NCBI GenBank assembly: GCA_035709005.1
Contig: DASTFB010000071.1
Coordinates: 1-64,000 of the forward strand
DNA from: Candidatus Methylomirabilota bacterium
GTDB lineage: Bacteria; Methylomirabilota; Methylomirabilia; Rokubacteriales; CSP1-6
Direction of reading: 5' to 3'
DNA: 64,000 nucleotides
Shown: piece by piece, positions 1-7,836 of the stretch
Position numbering within the stretch: the first letter of the stretch is position 1
Layout: the number at the start of each line of letters is the position of its first letter
Translations under genes and position numbers: made by a program
Notes under the pieces: model-generated
What the model was told of the DNA's origin: nothing
Databases searched by the model: none
The model's input: only the letters and a program-made list of their open reading frames with translations

Positions 1-1344
1 AATCATGTCCGGGTGCAAGAGCCCGACGCAGGGCAAGCCCAGCGCGGTCGCCCCGGGGACCGGCAAGCCCCCGTCGGCCTGCATCCGCGGCGCCAGGTGG
101 GGCATGAGCCGGCAGGCGAAGACCAGGACGGGTTTCTGGACGGCGTCGGCGCGCGTCTTGACCAGGCGACCCGTGACCGCGCCGGTGAGCACCCGCACGG
201 ATTCGCCGCCGAGGAGGATCCCGCCCGTGTCACAGGCGCCGACACAGATCCCGCACCCCACGCAGCGCCCCGGGTCGACGACGGCCTGGGTCTTGTACCG
301 CACGCCGTCACGGCGGGGGACCATCATGATCGCGTCGTACGGGCAGTCCTTGTAGCAGCGGGTGCACCCGGTGCAGGCCGACGTCTCCACGCGAGCCACG
401 GCCCGGCGGCGGCCGCCCAGGAGCCAGGGGAGCGAGAAGGCGAGGACTCCGGCGCCGGTCACGATCGCCCACCCGGCGCGCGCATCCATGCGGGTGAGCG
501 GGAAGTAGGCGAAGTAGAACCAGTCCACGGGAATCGTGCCGGGCAGGAGCGCGGGGTCGGCCGGTGGTCCGGAGAGCGCGGGGCGCAGAAGGCTCGCCAG
601 GAGCAGCGCTACGCCGGTCACGGCCAACACGACCCGCGGGGGGAGGAAGCGCGCGCGGCTCAGCCGCATCACGTGCAACCAGAAGAAGGCGCCGATCAGG
701 AGCGGTACCGTGATGTGCAGGAACAGGACGATGAAGAACAAGAAGCTCTGGATCCGGTCGTTACTGAGGAACGTCTGGACGATGGGCTCGGCGAAGAACG
801 GCAGCACGTCGAGAAAGCGGGCCGTCGTCATCGACAGCACGAGCGCCTGCACGTCCCACACGAGCCAGTAGCCCGTGGCGCCGGTGAACCACACGAGCGC
901 CATCAACGCCAGCCCGGTGACCCACCCGATCCAGCGGGCGCCGCCGAACCGGTCGTTGAGCAGCATCTTGAGCCCGTGCAGCGCGGCGGCGAGGAGGGCG
1001 GCGTCCGAGCTGTAGCGGTGGAGCGAGCGTATCAGCGCACCGATGCCCAGCGGCTGGGCGACGATGGCTTCCACCGAGGCGTGAGCCGCGCCGGTGCCGA
1101 CCCGGTAGAAGACGAAGAGGTAGATCCCCGTGACGGTCGCCACGGCCAGCGAGAACACGGCGATCGTCCCCGTGTGGTAGAGCGGATTGAGCGGCGCCGA
1201 GACGATCCGGTCCACCGTGGCTTCGAGGTGCTGGTAGAGGCTGCCGGCCTGGAACAGCGCCCGGCGCGGCCAGGGCTCGGGCGGCCGGGGCGCCAGCATC
1301 GAGGGGGCTCTGGGGAGTACCGGCACCTGGCCGGGCTGAAACAC
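1..1344 (-). CDS. Cytochrome b / 2x[4Fe-4S] / MvhD-like fusion protein, 3' end outside the window
   Basis: The 448 residues in the window hold three modules. Residues 35-310 are a membrane cytochrome b with two bis-His heme pairs at the canonical 14-residue spacing (H109/H123 and H210/H224). Residues 324-371 are a two-cluster ferredoxin (CTGCTRCYKDCP and CVGCGICVGACD). From about residue 405 a domain resembling the MvhD/FlpD hydrogenase iron-sulfur subunit begins (VLVFACRLM, then LPCVGLLHPDMI) and is cut by the window edge. I chose the GTG at 1344, two bases after the SCO stop; an in-frame ATG at 1299 is possible. It is the last visible gene of the heme-copper operon. The likely role is electron transfer between the quinone pool and a soluble or membrane partner. 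Domain identities come from motifs; the electron route is inferred. Confidence 0.8.
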   Translation of the reverse strand, partial: MFQPGQVPVLPRAPSMLAPRPPEPWPRRALFQAGSLYQHLEATVDRIVSAPLNPLYHTGTIAVFSLAVATVTGIYLFVFYRVGTGAAHASVEAIVAQPLGIGALIRSLHRYSSDAALLAAALHGLKMLLNDRFGGARWIGWVTGLALMALVWFTGATGYWLVWDVQALVLSMTTARFLDVLPFFAEPIVQTFLSNDRIQSFLFFIVLFLHITVPLLIGAFFWLHVMRLSRARFLPPRVVLAVTGVALLLASLLRPALSGPPADPALLPGTIPVDWFYFAYFPLTRMDARAGWAIVTGAGVLAFSLPWLLGGRRRAVARVETSACTGCTRCYKDCPYDAIMMVPRRDGVRYKTQAVVDPGRCVGCGICVGACDTGGILLGGESVRVLTGAVTGRLVKTRADAVQKPVLVFACRLMPHLAPRMQADGGLPVPGATALGLPCVGLLHPDMI

Positions 1345-1346
1345 GA

Positions 1347-2213
1347 TCAGCTCCGCTCGGCGACCAGGCGTTCGAGGGCCTGCGCCAGCTCGGCGGGCGG
1401 GTAGCTCAGGCCGCGGTACGTGAAGGCCACACGACCGGCGCGGTCGATGAGGACGACGACGTTCTCGTGTGCGATGCTCCCACCGGCCAGTCGCTCGGCG
1501 CCGACGCGGTGAGCGGCGAGGAGGCGGTCGATGGCGGTCCGATCGCCAGTGAGCAGGCGCCAGGCGTCCCCCAGCGCCCACCGGGCGGCGGTGTCGGCGA
1601 GCGCGGAGACGGTGTCGCGCTCGGGGTCCAGCGTGACGGCGGTGAACAGAGCGCGCCCGGCAACCCGGGCCTCGACCGCCTTCAGCCTCGCGATGAGGGC
1701 CGGGCACGAGGCGTGGCAGTCCGCGTACACGAACGTCAGCGCCACGGGCCGGCCCAGCGGGGCACCAAGCTCGAAGCGCTCGCCCCGGTGATCGGTCAGC
1801 ACGGCCCGGGGCGCGGGCCGGCCCTCCCTGACGGGAACCCGACCCGCCGCCGCCACTCCGCCCGCCACGCCGCCGCCGAGCAGGAGGGCCACGACTGCGA
1901 TCAGGAAGCCGAGCGCGGCCACACTGCTCACCGCGCGGCCGCCCGGGCGGCGCGCGAAGGCGCGGAGCTCCTCGCTGTAGAAGGCGGCGACGACGAGGGC
2001 GAACAGCGGAGGCTCCAGCGTTGTCAACAGTATTGCGTCCATCCGGTAGGCGCGCGTGCTCGCATTCCAGCCGAAGCAGGTGGTCAGCACCGTGTGGGCC
2101 CAGCCACCCATGTCCGGGCCGATGAGAAGGAAGACGATGACGCCGGTGCCCCACGCCAGCGCGGCCAGCGCGAGGACGGGCGCGAACAGGGGATGGCGCA
2201 ACCAGCGGGTCAC
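1347..2213 (-). CDS. SCO1/SenC-family copper chaperone with extra N-terminal membrane segments
   Basis: SCO/PrrC proteins deliver copper to the CuA centre of oxidase subunit II. This one has the thioredoxin-fold copper site CxxxC (C166 and C170, CHASC) and the distal histidine H249 in GSIAHENVV. About 120 residues of N-terminal membrane helices precede the SCO domain, more than the usual single anchor. The start at 2213 is a GTG overlapping the ctaB stop as GTGA; a GTG at 2225 is also in frame. It lies between ctaB and the cytochrome b fusion, which fits maturation of the CuA subunit encoded upstream. Confidence 0.85.
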   Translation of the reverse strand: MTRWLRHPLFAPVLALAALAWGTGVIVFLLIGPDMGGWAHTVLTTCFGWNASTRAYRMDAILLTTLEPPLFALVVAAFYSEELRAFARRPGGRAVSSVAALGFLIAVVALLLGGGVAGGVAAAGRVPVREGRPAPRAVLTDHRGERFELGAPLGRPVALTFVYADCHASCPALIARLKAVEARVAGRALFTAVTLDPERDTVSALADTAARWALGDAWRLLTGDRTAIDRLLAAHRVGAERLAGGSIAHENVVVLIDRAGRVAFTYRGLSYPPAELAQALERLVAERS

Positions 2214-3076
2214 GCCAACCGCCACCAGGTGTCGGCGACGACACCCGCGAAGAGCAGCACCAGCCAGAGATTGGCCGCGTGAAAGGCGTGCAGCGCGAGC
2301 CGCCGGTCGGCGGGCGACTTCAACAGTTGGACGTTACGTCCGAGGAGGTAGACGCTGCCCAGCGCCGTCGGCACGACATACGCGGCGCCGGCGAGGCCGA
2401 GCACGGGCGGCAGGGCGGCGAGCCCGACGAGGCCGAGCGTGTTGACGAGAATCGACCGGGCCGTCCGCGCTTCCCCTTTGACCGCCGGCAGCATCGGGAT
2501 TCGAGCTCCCGCGTACTCGTTCTTGTACGCGATGGCCAGACTCCAGAAGTGCGACGGGCTCCAGAAGAACAGGACGCCGGCGAAAATCACCGGGGGCAGG
2601 CAGAGCTCGGGCCGGGCCAGGGAGCCGCCGCCCAGGACGGCGAAGCTGCCAGCCAGCCCGCCGATGACGACGTTGAGCCAGGACCGGCGCTTCAACCAGA
2701 CGGTGTAGATCACGACGTAGGTGAAGGCGCCCAGGAAGACGTGCAGGGCGACCAGCGGATGCAGGGCCCACGCCGCGGCAGCCACGGCCATCACGACCAG
2801 CCCCAGGCCGAGCGCCACCACGTGCCAGGGGTGAGCGATCCGCCCCGAGGGCAATGGCCGCCGGGCGGTGCGGCGCATCAGGGCATCGATATCGCGGTCC
2901 AGGTAGTGGTTCAGGGCCCCGGCGCCGGCGGCGGCGGCGACGGTGATCACGAAGAGCAGCCCGAGAGCACCGGGCGCCGGCGTGCCGGGGACCGTGCCCA
3001 GATAGCCCAGCACCGCGGCCATCCCGATGAAGACGCCGATCCGAAGCTTCAGCGACTCGACGTAAGCGGCGATCAT
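2210..3076 (-). CDS. ctaB: Protoheme IX farnesyltransferase (heme O synthase)
   Basis: This UbiA-superfamily enzyme converts heme B to heme O with farnesyl diphosphate at the inner membrane. The 288-residue protein has multiple hydrophobic helices and the polyprenyl-diphosphate binding motif NHYLDRDID near residue 61, followed by MRRTARRPLPSG, which are typical of CtaB/CyoE. The start overlaps the stop of the upstream subunit I-like gene as ATGA, so the two are probably translationally coupled. Its presence implies that the heme-copper enzyme of this operon carries heme O or heme A; no ctaA is visible in the window. Confidence 0.93.
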   Translation of the reverse strand: MIAAYVESLKLRIGVFIGMAAVLGYLGTVPGTPAPGALGLLFVITVAAAAGAGALNHYLDRDIDALMRRTARRPLPSGRIAHPWHVVALGLGLVVMAVAAAAWALHPLVALHVFLGAFTYVVIYTVWLKRRSWLNVVIGGLAGSFAVLGGGSLARPELCLPPVIFAGVLFFWSPSHFWSLAIAYKNEYAGARIPMLPAVKGEARTARSILVNTLGLVGLAALPPVLGLAGAAYVVPTALGSVYLLGRNVQLLKSPADRRLALHAFHAANLWLVLLFAGVVADTWWRLA

Positions 3077-4503
3077 CGCGTGCCGGCCCGGGCCGGGACA
3101 GGCGGCCTGCGGAGTAGCGGCAAGCCGATGTTGAGGACGAAGGCGAGGCCCCCCAGGATGGCCAGCGCGGAGCCTAGCCCCATGAGGTTCATGGCGACGA
3201 GGGCCTGGGCGTCGGCCCAGGAAAACCCCACGCTCTTGCGGGGAGCGCCGCGCGCGCCCGCCCAGTGCAGACCGATCATGATCCCGAGCAGGCCGAGGCC
3301 GTAGAGGTAGGGCTGCAGCTTCGTGAGCCATGGCTTCCACGGTTGCCGGCCCGTCAGCGCGAGCAGGGCCGGCGCGAGCCCCATGTAGGCGAGGGTCACG
3401 GCGCCCACCATCCCGTGGTAGTGGGCGGGCACGCGCGTGTCCTGGCTGAACCCGATCACGCCCATCACGCCCCCCACGGCGAAGAGCGCGAAACAGAGCA
3501 GGGTACCCGAGAAAAGCGGGCTGGCCCACGGCAGCGGCCGGGGCGCGCGGGCCATCGCCACTGCGACGGCGAGGGCCAGGGGAAGCGTGGGCCCGCCCAG
3601 GCCGGAGAACGTCACCCACGTGACCACGCGATTGGTGAGTAGCGCCTCCGGAGACCAGACGAGGTACGCGCCGGCGACGGCGAGGATGAAGGGCGCGTAG
3701 GCCCACAGGGCCCCGCGGGCGCGGGCCGGCCCCTGCGGAGCGCCCAGGGCGATCGACGTCGCGATGCCCCAGGCCGCGATCATCCCGGCCGTGTGCGTGA
3801 ACTGGAAGAGGTGGCCGGCGCCCCAGAACAGCGCGCGGAGCTGGAGCATCCGGGGCTGGGCAAAGTCGAGCCGGATCCAGGTAACCCCGAGCATCACCGT
3901 GGCAACGATCACGGCGATCGCGGCGATGGCCAGCGCCGTGGCCTCCAGCGGCTCGACGGTGGCGGCGCGACGGCGCCCGCGCCGCCAGGCGGCGAGATAC
4001 GCGCCTGCCTGGAGCGCGGCGCCGGCGAAGGCCGCCCACAGCCCGGTCCAGAAGAGAGGGTGGTCGATCACGGGGATGTAATCGTTCAGATAAGGGGCGC
4101 CCATCGCCATGGCCGCGGGCACGGCGATGAGCGCCGCCCCGCCGGCCGCGGCGCCCCAGCCCGCCCACGACAGCGCGCCCGACAGCTCGTAGTTGGAGCG
4201 CCAGGCGGCGTAGACCCACAGCACGCCGGCGAAGGCGACGAACCAGATGGTGAGCGCGAAGGTCACGTGCGCGACCAGGGCCAGGTGGAACAGGCCCGCC
4301 GACGAGCCGAGCAGCTGCACGGCCGGAGTGCGCGCGAAGGCGACGAGGATGGCGAAGATCCCTGCCGCCACCAGGGAGCCCAGGGCCAGGCTGAGCCAGG
4401 CCGTGAGGAGCCGTCGCGTAGCGGCCGGAACGGCGCGCGGCAGTTGGCCAGCCGCCGAGCGCGAGGGCTTCTCGAGCTCGATCGCCGCGAGCCGGGGCGC
4501 CAT
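3073..4503 (-). CDS. Heme-copper subunit I-like paralog lacking the CuB histidine pair
   Basis: This 476-residue polytopic protein aligns by eye with the neighbouring subunit I. It keeps the low-spin heme histidine of helix II (H79), the HxH pair of helix X (H361/H363 in VPAHYHGMVGAVTLAYMG) and one helix VI histidine (H231 in GAGHLFQFTHTAGM). The adjacent His-His pair that completes CuB in subunit I is absent; the matching stretch reads LVWSPEALLTNRVV. It therefore looks able to bind heme but not a normal binuclear centre. The gene starts one base inside the stop of subunit I (TGATG) and overlaps ctaB, so it is an integral member of the operon. It could be a structural or electron-transfer subunit; its function is unknown. 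Confidence 0.75.
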   Translation of the reverse strand: MAPRLAAIELEKPSRSAAGQLPRAVPAATRRLLTAWLSLALGSLVAAGIFAILVAFARTPAVQLLGSSAGLFHLALVAHVTFALTIWFVAFAGVLWVYAAWRSNYELSGALSWAGWGAAAGGAALIAVPAAMAMGAPYLNDYIPVIDHPLFWTGLWAAFAGAALQAGAYLAAWRRGRRRAATVEPLEATALAIAAIAVIVATVMLGVTWIRLDFAQPRMLQLRALFWGAGHLFQFTHTAGMIAAWGIATSIALGAPQGPARARGALWAYAPFILAVAGAYLVWSPEALLTNRVVTWVTFSGLGGPTLPLALAVAVAMARAPRPLPWASPLFSGTLLCFALFAVGGVMGVIGFSQDTRVPAHYHGMVGAVTLAYMGLAPALLALTGRQPWKPWLTKLQPYLYGLGLLGIMIGLHWAGARGAPRKSVGFSWADAQALVAMNLMGLGSALAILGGLAFVLNIGLPLLRRPPVPARAGTR

Positions 4504-6170
4504 CACTGCACCATCCAGATGGCAGCCAGCCACTTCCAGTTGAGGAAGTAGTAGATGACGAACGCGGCCAGGAAGACGAGGACGAGCACCATCGTGCCCG
4601 ACATGGGCGTGTGGCGCATGGAAGAGGGGATCGCGGCCAGGGGCACCTGCCCGGCCTGGTCGGGGATGCGGCGGCCGAAGAAGACAGAGGCCACGGTGAG
4701 GCCGACGTAGAGAGCCCCGCCCAGCGCGGCCAGGAGCCCACCCAGCCCCATGATCCCGAGGAAGACAAAGGCGGCGGCCTCGACGGGTGGCTGGAACATC
4801 GCGCCGGTGAACTGCACGTCCCAGTGGCGCCGGGGCACGGCGTACGATCCGGCCGTCGTCATGCCCGCGGAGAAGACGGCCACCCCGAGCCCGAAGGCGT
4901 AGACCTGGAACGTGGCCAGCCGCGGAGCCACGATGCGCCGGCGCCAGATCAGCGGCACGACGTAGTAGGTGAGGCCCATGAAGGCCAGCGTGGTGCCGGC
5001 GACGACGGTGGCGTGGAAGTGGCCGGGAATGCGCAGCGTGTTGTGGGAGATGATGTTGACCTGCTCGGCCCCGAAGGTCACGCCGGTGATGCCGCCCATG
5101 AAGCCGAAGAGCACCAGCGACAGCATCAGGGCCGCAAACCCAGGGTTCCCCCATGGTGCCTTGGCCAGCCACTCGAAGAGTCCCTTCGACAGGCCGTGCC
5201 GCCGCTGGGCCACCTCGACGGACGCCGGGACCGTCATCCCGTGGATCATGCTGGCGAGGACGGCGAGGTACATGCCATAGGAGGTGTTCCAGATCTTCCA
5301 CGCCGGCGACACTTGCGGATCGACGAGCAGATGGTGGGCCGAGGCCAGGTTGATGAAGAGGATGTAGAGCACGAAGGCCCAGCGGCTGACCTTCTCGTTG
5401 ACGGGCGTGGCGCCCACCGTGAGGGTGGCCAGGAGGTACCAGACCGACACCATCGCCGCAACGTTGATCTGCTGCGAGGGATGGCCGAGTCCCCACCAGA
5501 GGAGGCGGTACATGCCCGCGTCGAGGTTCTGGACGATACCGAGCGACCACAGCCAGGTGGGGATGTAGATGATCGCGCCGTGGGCCAGCGTGACCACGGC
5601 GATGATGGCTGCCGTGAGGGCCCCGAACGTCACCAGCGGGATCGAGCCCTGATAGGTCCGCTCGGCCCGAGCCACCACCAGGGTGGCGAAGAAGTTCAGC
5701 ACGCCGACGAGGGCGCCGACGGCGAACAGGATCCAGCCCAGGTAGAAGTAGTGCACGGCTTGCATCGGCACGTAGGAGGTGAACATGACGTCGGCACCGC
5801 CCCGCAGCACGGCCACGTCGATGAGCAGCGAGCCCGCCACCATCAGCCCGAACCCCACCCAGCCCACCCGCGGCCAGGCCACGCGGCTGCCCAGCACGAT
5901 GGGCGCGGCGAAGTAGAGGATGGCGATCTCGAAGAAGATGATCCAGAAGATCAGCATGTTGATGCCGTGGAAGGTGAGGGCGCGGTAATACATCGTCGGA
6001 TCGAGCAGGTGAACGGCCGGCCACCGCGTGAGCAGGACCAGCAGCGCGGCGATCCCGCCGAAGAGGATGGCCAGCACGCCGGCCACGGCGTGGACCTTGA
6101 TGAGGCGCTCGGCGGTCAGGTGGACCCGGAAGCCGGTGTGGGCACAGGTGCGGAAGGCCGACGCGTCCAT
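4503..6170 (-). CDS. B-type heme-copper subunit I without the active-site tyrosine; probable NO reductase
   Basis: This 555-residue polytopic protein is the catalytic subunit. Heme and CuB ligands are present: H68 for low-spin heme, H230 plus H279/H280 for CuB, and H384/H386 in IPGHFHATVV. The overall pattern resembles ba3-type (B family) oxidases, for example AHHLLVDPQVSPAWK. However, the helix VI motif that reads HPxVY in O2 reductases reads HPSQQ here, so the cross-linked tyrosine is replaced by Q234. Loss of that tyrosine is characteristic of the nitric oxide reductases of this superfamily, including the CuA-containing eNOR-type families. I chose the ATG at 6170 because GGAGG precedes it and overlaps the subunit II stop. 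The NO reductase assignment is inference from one key residue and the operon context. Confidence 0.78.
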   Translation of the reverse strand: MDASAFRTCAHTGFRVHLTAERLIKVHAVAGVLAILFGGIAALLVLLTRWPAVHLLDPTMYYRALTFHGINMLIFWIIFFEIAILYFAAPIVLGSRVAWPRVGWVGFGLMVAGSLLIDVAVLRGGADVMFTSYVPMQAVHYFYLGWILFAVGALVGVLNFFATLVVARAERTYQGSIPLVTFGALTAAIIAVVTLAHGAIIYIPTWLWSLGIVQNLDAGMYRLLWWGLGHPSQQINVAAMVSVWYLLATLTVGATPVNEKVSRWAFVLYILFINLASAHHLLVDPQVSPAWKIWNTSYGMYLAVLASMIHGMTVPASVEVAQRRHGLSKGLFEWLAKAPWGNPGFAALMLSLVLFGFMGGITGVTFGAEQVNIISHNTLRIPGHFHATVVAGTTLAFMGLTYYVVPLIWRRRIVAPRLATFQVYAFGLGVAVFSAGMTTAGSYAVPRRHWDVQFTGAMFQPPVEAAAFVFLGIMGLGGLLAALGGALYVGLTVASVFFGRRIPDQAGQVPLAAIPSSMRHTPMSGTMVLVLVFLAAFVIYYFLNWKWLAAIWMVQ

Positions 6171-6180
6171 GCTGGTCCTC

Positions 6181-6705
6181 CTACTCCACGATGATCTTGC
6201 CGACCATGGTGTGGTGCCCGATGCCACAGAACTCGTTGCAGACGGCGTAGACGTCGCCCGCTTCGGTCGGCGTCACCGTCAGCACGTATTCGTAACCGGG
6301 CAGGACCATGAAGTTCAGGTTGAGCGGGAAGAGGGAAAAGCCGTGCACGAGATCCGTCGATGACAGGTGCAGCCGGTAGGTCTCGCCCTTCTTGAACTTG
6401 AGCACGGGGTACCAGGCCCACATCCGGCCCAGCATGTACACGTCCTCGCCGGGCGGCGCGGCCACGACGGGCACGCCGCTGTCCTCGCCCACCTTGTGCT
6501 TCGCCACGAAGGCCTCGACCTTGTCCTGGAAGCCGGCGGCGGTGATGCGGTAGGTCTCGAACGACGGGTTCTGCTTTCCGGTGAGGTGCCACAGCGGCAT
6601 CATCGCGAAGAGCACGAGACACCAGACGAGCGCGATGCCGATCCACACTTTCTCGGAGGGATCGACTTTCTTCCACCACACACCCTGCAGCGTCTGGAGA
6701 CTCAT
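6181..6705 (-). CDS. Heme-copper enzyme subunit II with intact CuA site
   Basis: This 174-residue membrane-anchored cupredoxin has one N-terminal helix (about residues 20-40) and a complete CuA site: H121, C156, E158, C160, H164 and M167 in VCNEFCGIGHHTM. The single-anchor, short form is typical of B-type subunit II. An intact CuA means that the enzyme takes electrons from a soluble or membrane cytochrome c or cupredoxin, unlike cNOR and qNOR, which lack CuA. It is cotranscribed ahead of subunit I with a 10-base gap. Confidence 0.9.
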   Translation of the reverse strand: MSLQTLQGVWWKKVDPSEKVWIGIALVWCLVLFAMMPLWHLTGKQNPSFETYRITAAGFQDKVEAFVAKHKVGEDSGVPVVAAPPGEDVYMLGRMWAWYPVLKFKKGETYRLHLSSTDLVHGFSLFPLNLNFMVLPGYEYVLTVTPTEAGDVYAVCNEFCGIGHHTMVGKIIVE

Positions 6706-6715
6706 GGCGCGCTCC

Positions 6716-6874
6716 TCAGCGGGCCAGCGGGATGCTGGCGATCTCGAGCAGTCCCCAGATGGTGTAGAAGACGATGGGAACGGCCAGGCCGATCACGAGC
6801 AGGATGAACGGATTGTCGAAGACGGCCTGCATGAGCGGCGGGCGCGACTGCGGCTCTCGATCCTCAGTGGCCAT
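6716..6874 (-). CDS. Small single-helix subunit of the heme-copper enzyme
   Basis: A 52-residue protein with a polar N-terminus (about 18 residues) and one transmembrane helix (FILLVIGLAVPIVFYTIWGL). It is the first gene of the operon, starts at an ATG preceded by GGAGGGAG, and ends 10 bases before subunit II. Size, topology and position match the IIa-type small subunit of ba3-like enzymes. I see no other motif. Confidence 0.75.
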   Translation of the reverse strand: MATEDREPQSRPPLMQAVFDNPFILLVIGLAVPIVFYTIWGLLEIASIPLAR

Positions 6875-6925
6875 GACTCCCTCCTTCACCACGCTGCCAG
6901 CGTAACGAGAACCGCGGCGGCGGCT

Positions 6926-6941
6926 TATGACACAGGTCATA
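6926..6941. promoter_or_regulatory. CRP/FNR-superfamily palindrome upstream of the NO reductase-like operon
   Basis: TATGAC-ACAG-GTCATA is a perfect 16-bp inverted repeat, 52-67 bases upstream of the first operon gene. It resembles the published HcpR motif (TTGAC, four bases, GTCAA), which belongs to a CRP/FNR-family regulator of nitrosative stress. No CRP/FNR gene is visible in the window, so the cognate regulator is unknown. Confidence 0.6.
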
Positions 6942-6998
6942 GGCCGTGCGGGATTCGGCGGGGGGCGCGGCCGGGAGGTGGCGGTGGGGGCGGTCGGG

Positions 6999-7646
6999 TC
7001 AGAGCAGGCGGTGGCGGTTCGCATACGCGACCGCCTCCAGCCGGCTGTGGAGACCGAGCTTGGCCAGGATGTGCTGCACGTGGTTCTTCACGGTGGCCCG
7101 GCTCACGTGCAGCCGCTCGGCGATGTCGGCGGTTCGCACGCCGCGGGCGAGGAGCTGCAATATTTCGACCTCCCGCCGGGTCAGCGTCTCGGCCGCCGGG
7201 TCCTGGGGCTCGGCCGCCGCGGTCAGGCGCTCGTGAACCAGGCGGACCAGCTCTCGGGTTGCCGTTACGTCGCGAAACAAGTGTACGCTGACGGCCCCCG
7301 AGCCCGGACCGGGCGCGGTCAGCACGCTGATGTTGAGCCAGACCGGGCGGCCAGCCTTCGTCGTCGTACGCATGTCGAAGGCCTGCACCGACTCGCCGAG
7401 GCCCAGCAGCGTCGTGACCTGACAGCCCGGGTAGCAGACGCGGTTGGCGTGCTCGTCGTAGCCGCGCAAGACCTCACAACAGGCTCGTCCGATGACCTCT
7501 CGAGCTGGATAGCCGAGGATCTTCTCGGCCGCCCGGTTCCAGAGACGGAGGCGGCCGTCGGCGCCGACGACGAAGGCGCCGTCGCCCGCCCGCTCCAGGG
7601 CTCGGGCGAGCCAGGTGTCCCCGCTGGCAGGTATCGGCCCGGGCAT
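6999..7646 (-). CDS. PAS-LuxR transcriptional regulator with a cysteine-rich PAS domain
   Basis: This 215-residue protein has an N-terminal PAS domain (about 12-125) and a C-terminal LuxR/GerE helix-turn-helix (about 150-215; LTRREVEILQLLARG and SRATVKNHVQHILAKL). The PAS domain carries four closely spaced cysteines (CC, then VCYPGC, about residues 51-73) that could bind metal or sense redox state. There is no receiver domain. It sits between the nine-heme cytochrome and the heme-copper operon on the same strand, so it is a candidate local regulator. Start is the first ATG after an in-frame stop near 7770. The signal sensed is unknown. Confidence 0.85.
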   Translation of the reverse strand: MPGPIPASGDTWLARALERAGDGAFVVGADGRLRLWNRAAEKILGYPAREVIGRACCEVLRGYDEHANRVCYPGCQVTTLLGLGESVQAFDMRTTTKAGRPVWLNISVLTAPGPGSGAVSVHLFRDVTATRELVRLVHERLTAAAEPQDPAAETLTRREVEILQLLARGVRTADIAERLHVSRATVKNHVQHILAKLGLHSRLEAVAYANRHRLL

Positions 7647-7836
7647 CGCCGACCAGCTGGTGCAAGGCGGGGACCATTCCGGGCTGCCGGTAATCGGCGC
7701 TCCAGGCTGGCTTTTTCCCGCGCGGCAGGATGGACGCCTGGGGCGCCGCTACCACGGCGCTGCGACACGGCCGCCCCAGGCAGGCCGCGCGGCGGACGGT
7801 CGAGCGGGGATGGAGGGTGCGCGAGAGCGGAGGCGG

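Noticed and set aside
13-1404. Long plus-strand open frame opposite the cytochrome b fusion
   Set aside because: It is an antisense frame kept open by high GC. The minus strand carries clear heme, Fe-S and membrane motifs.
2279-3304. Plus-strand frame of 341 codons opposite ctaB
   Set aside because: Arg/Gly/Gln-rich composition without motifs; the minus strand encodes CtaB.
4503-6170. Ordinary ba3-type O2-reducing cytochrome c oxidase
   Set aside because: The HPxVY tyrosine is replaced by Gln, and the operon carries a nitrosative-stress-like operator. I kept NO reductase as the better reading but cannot exclude O2 reduction.
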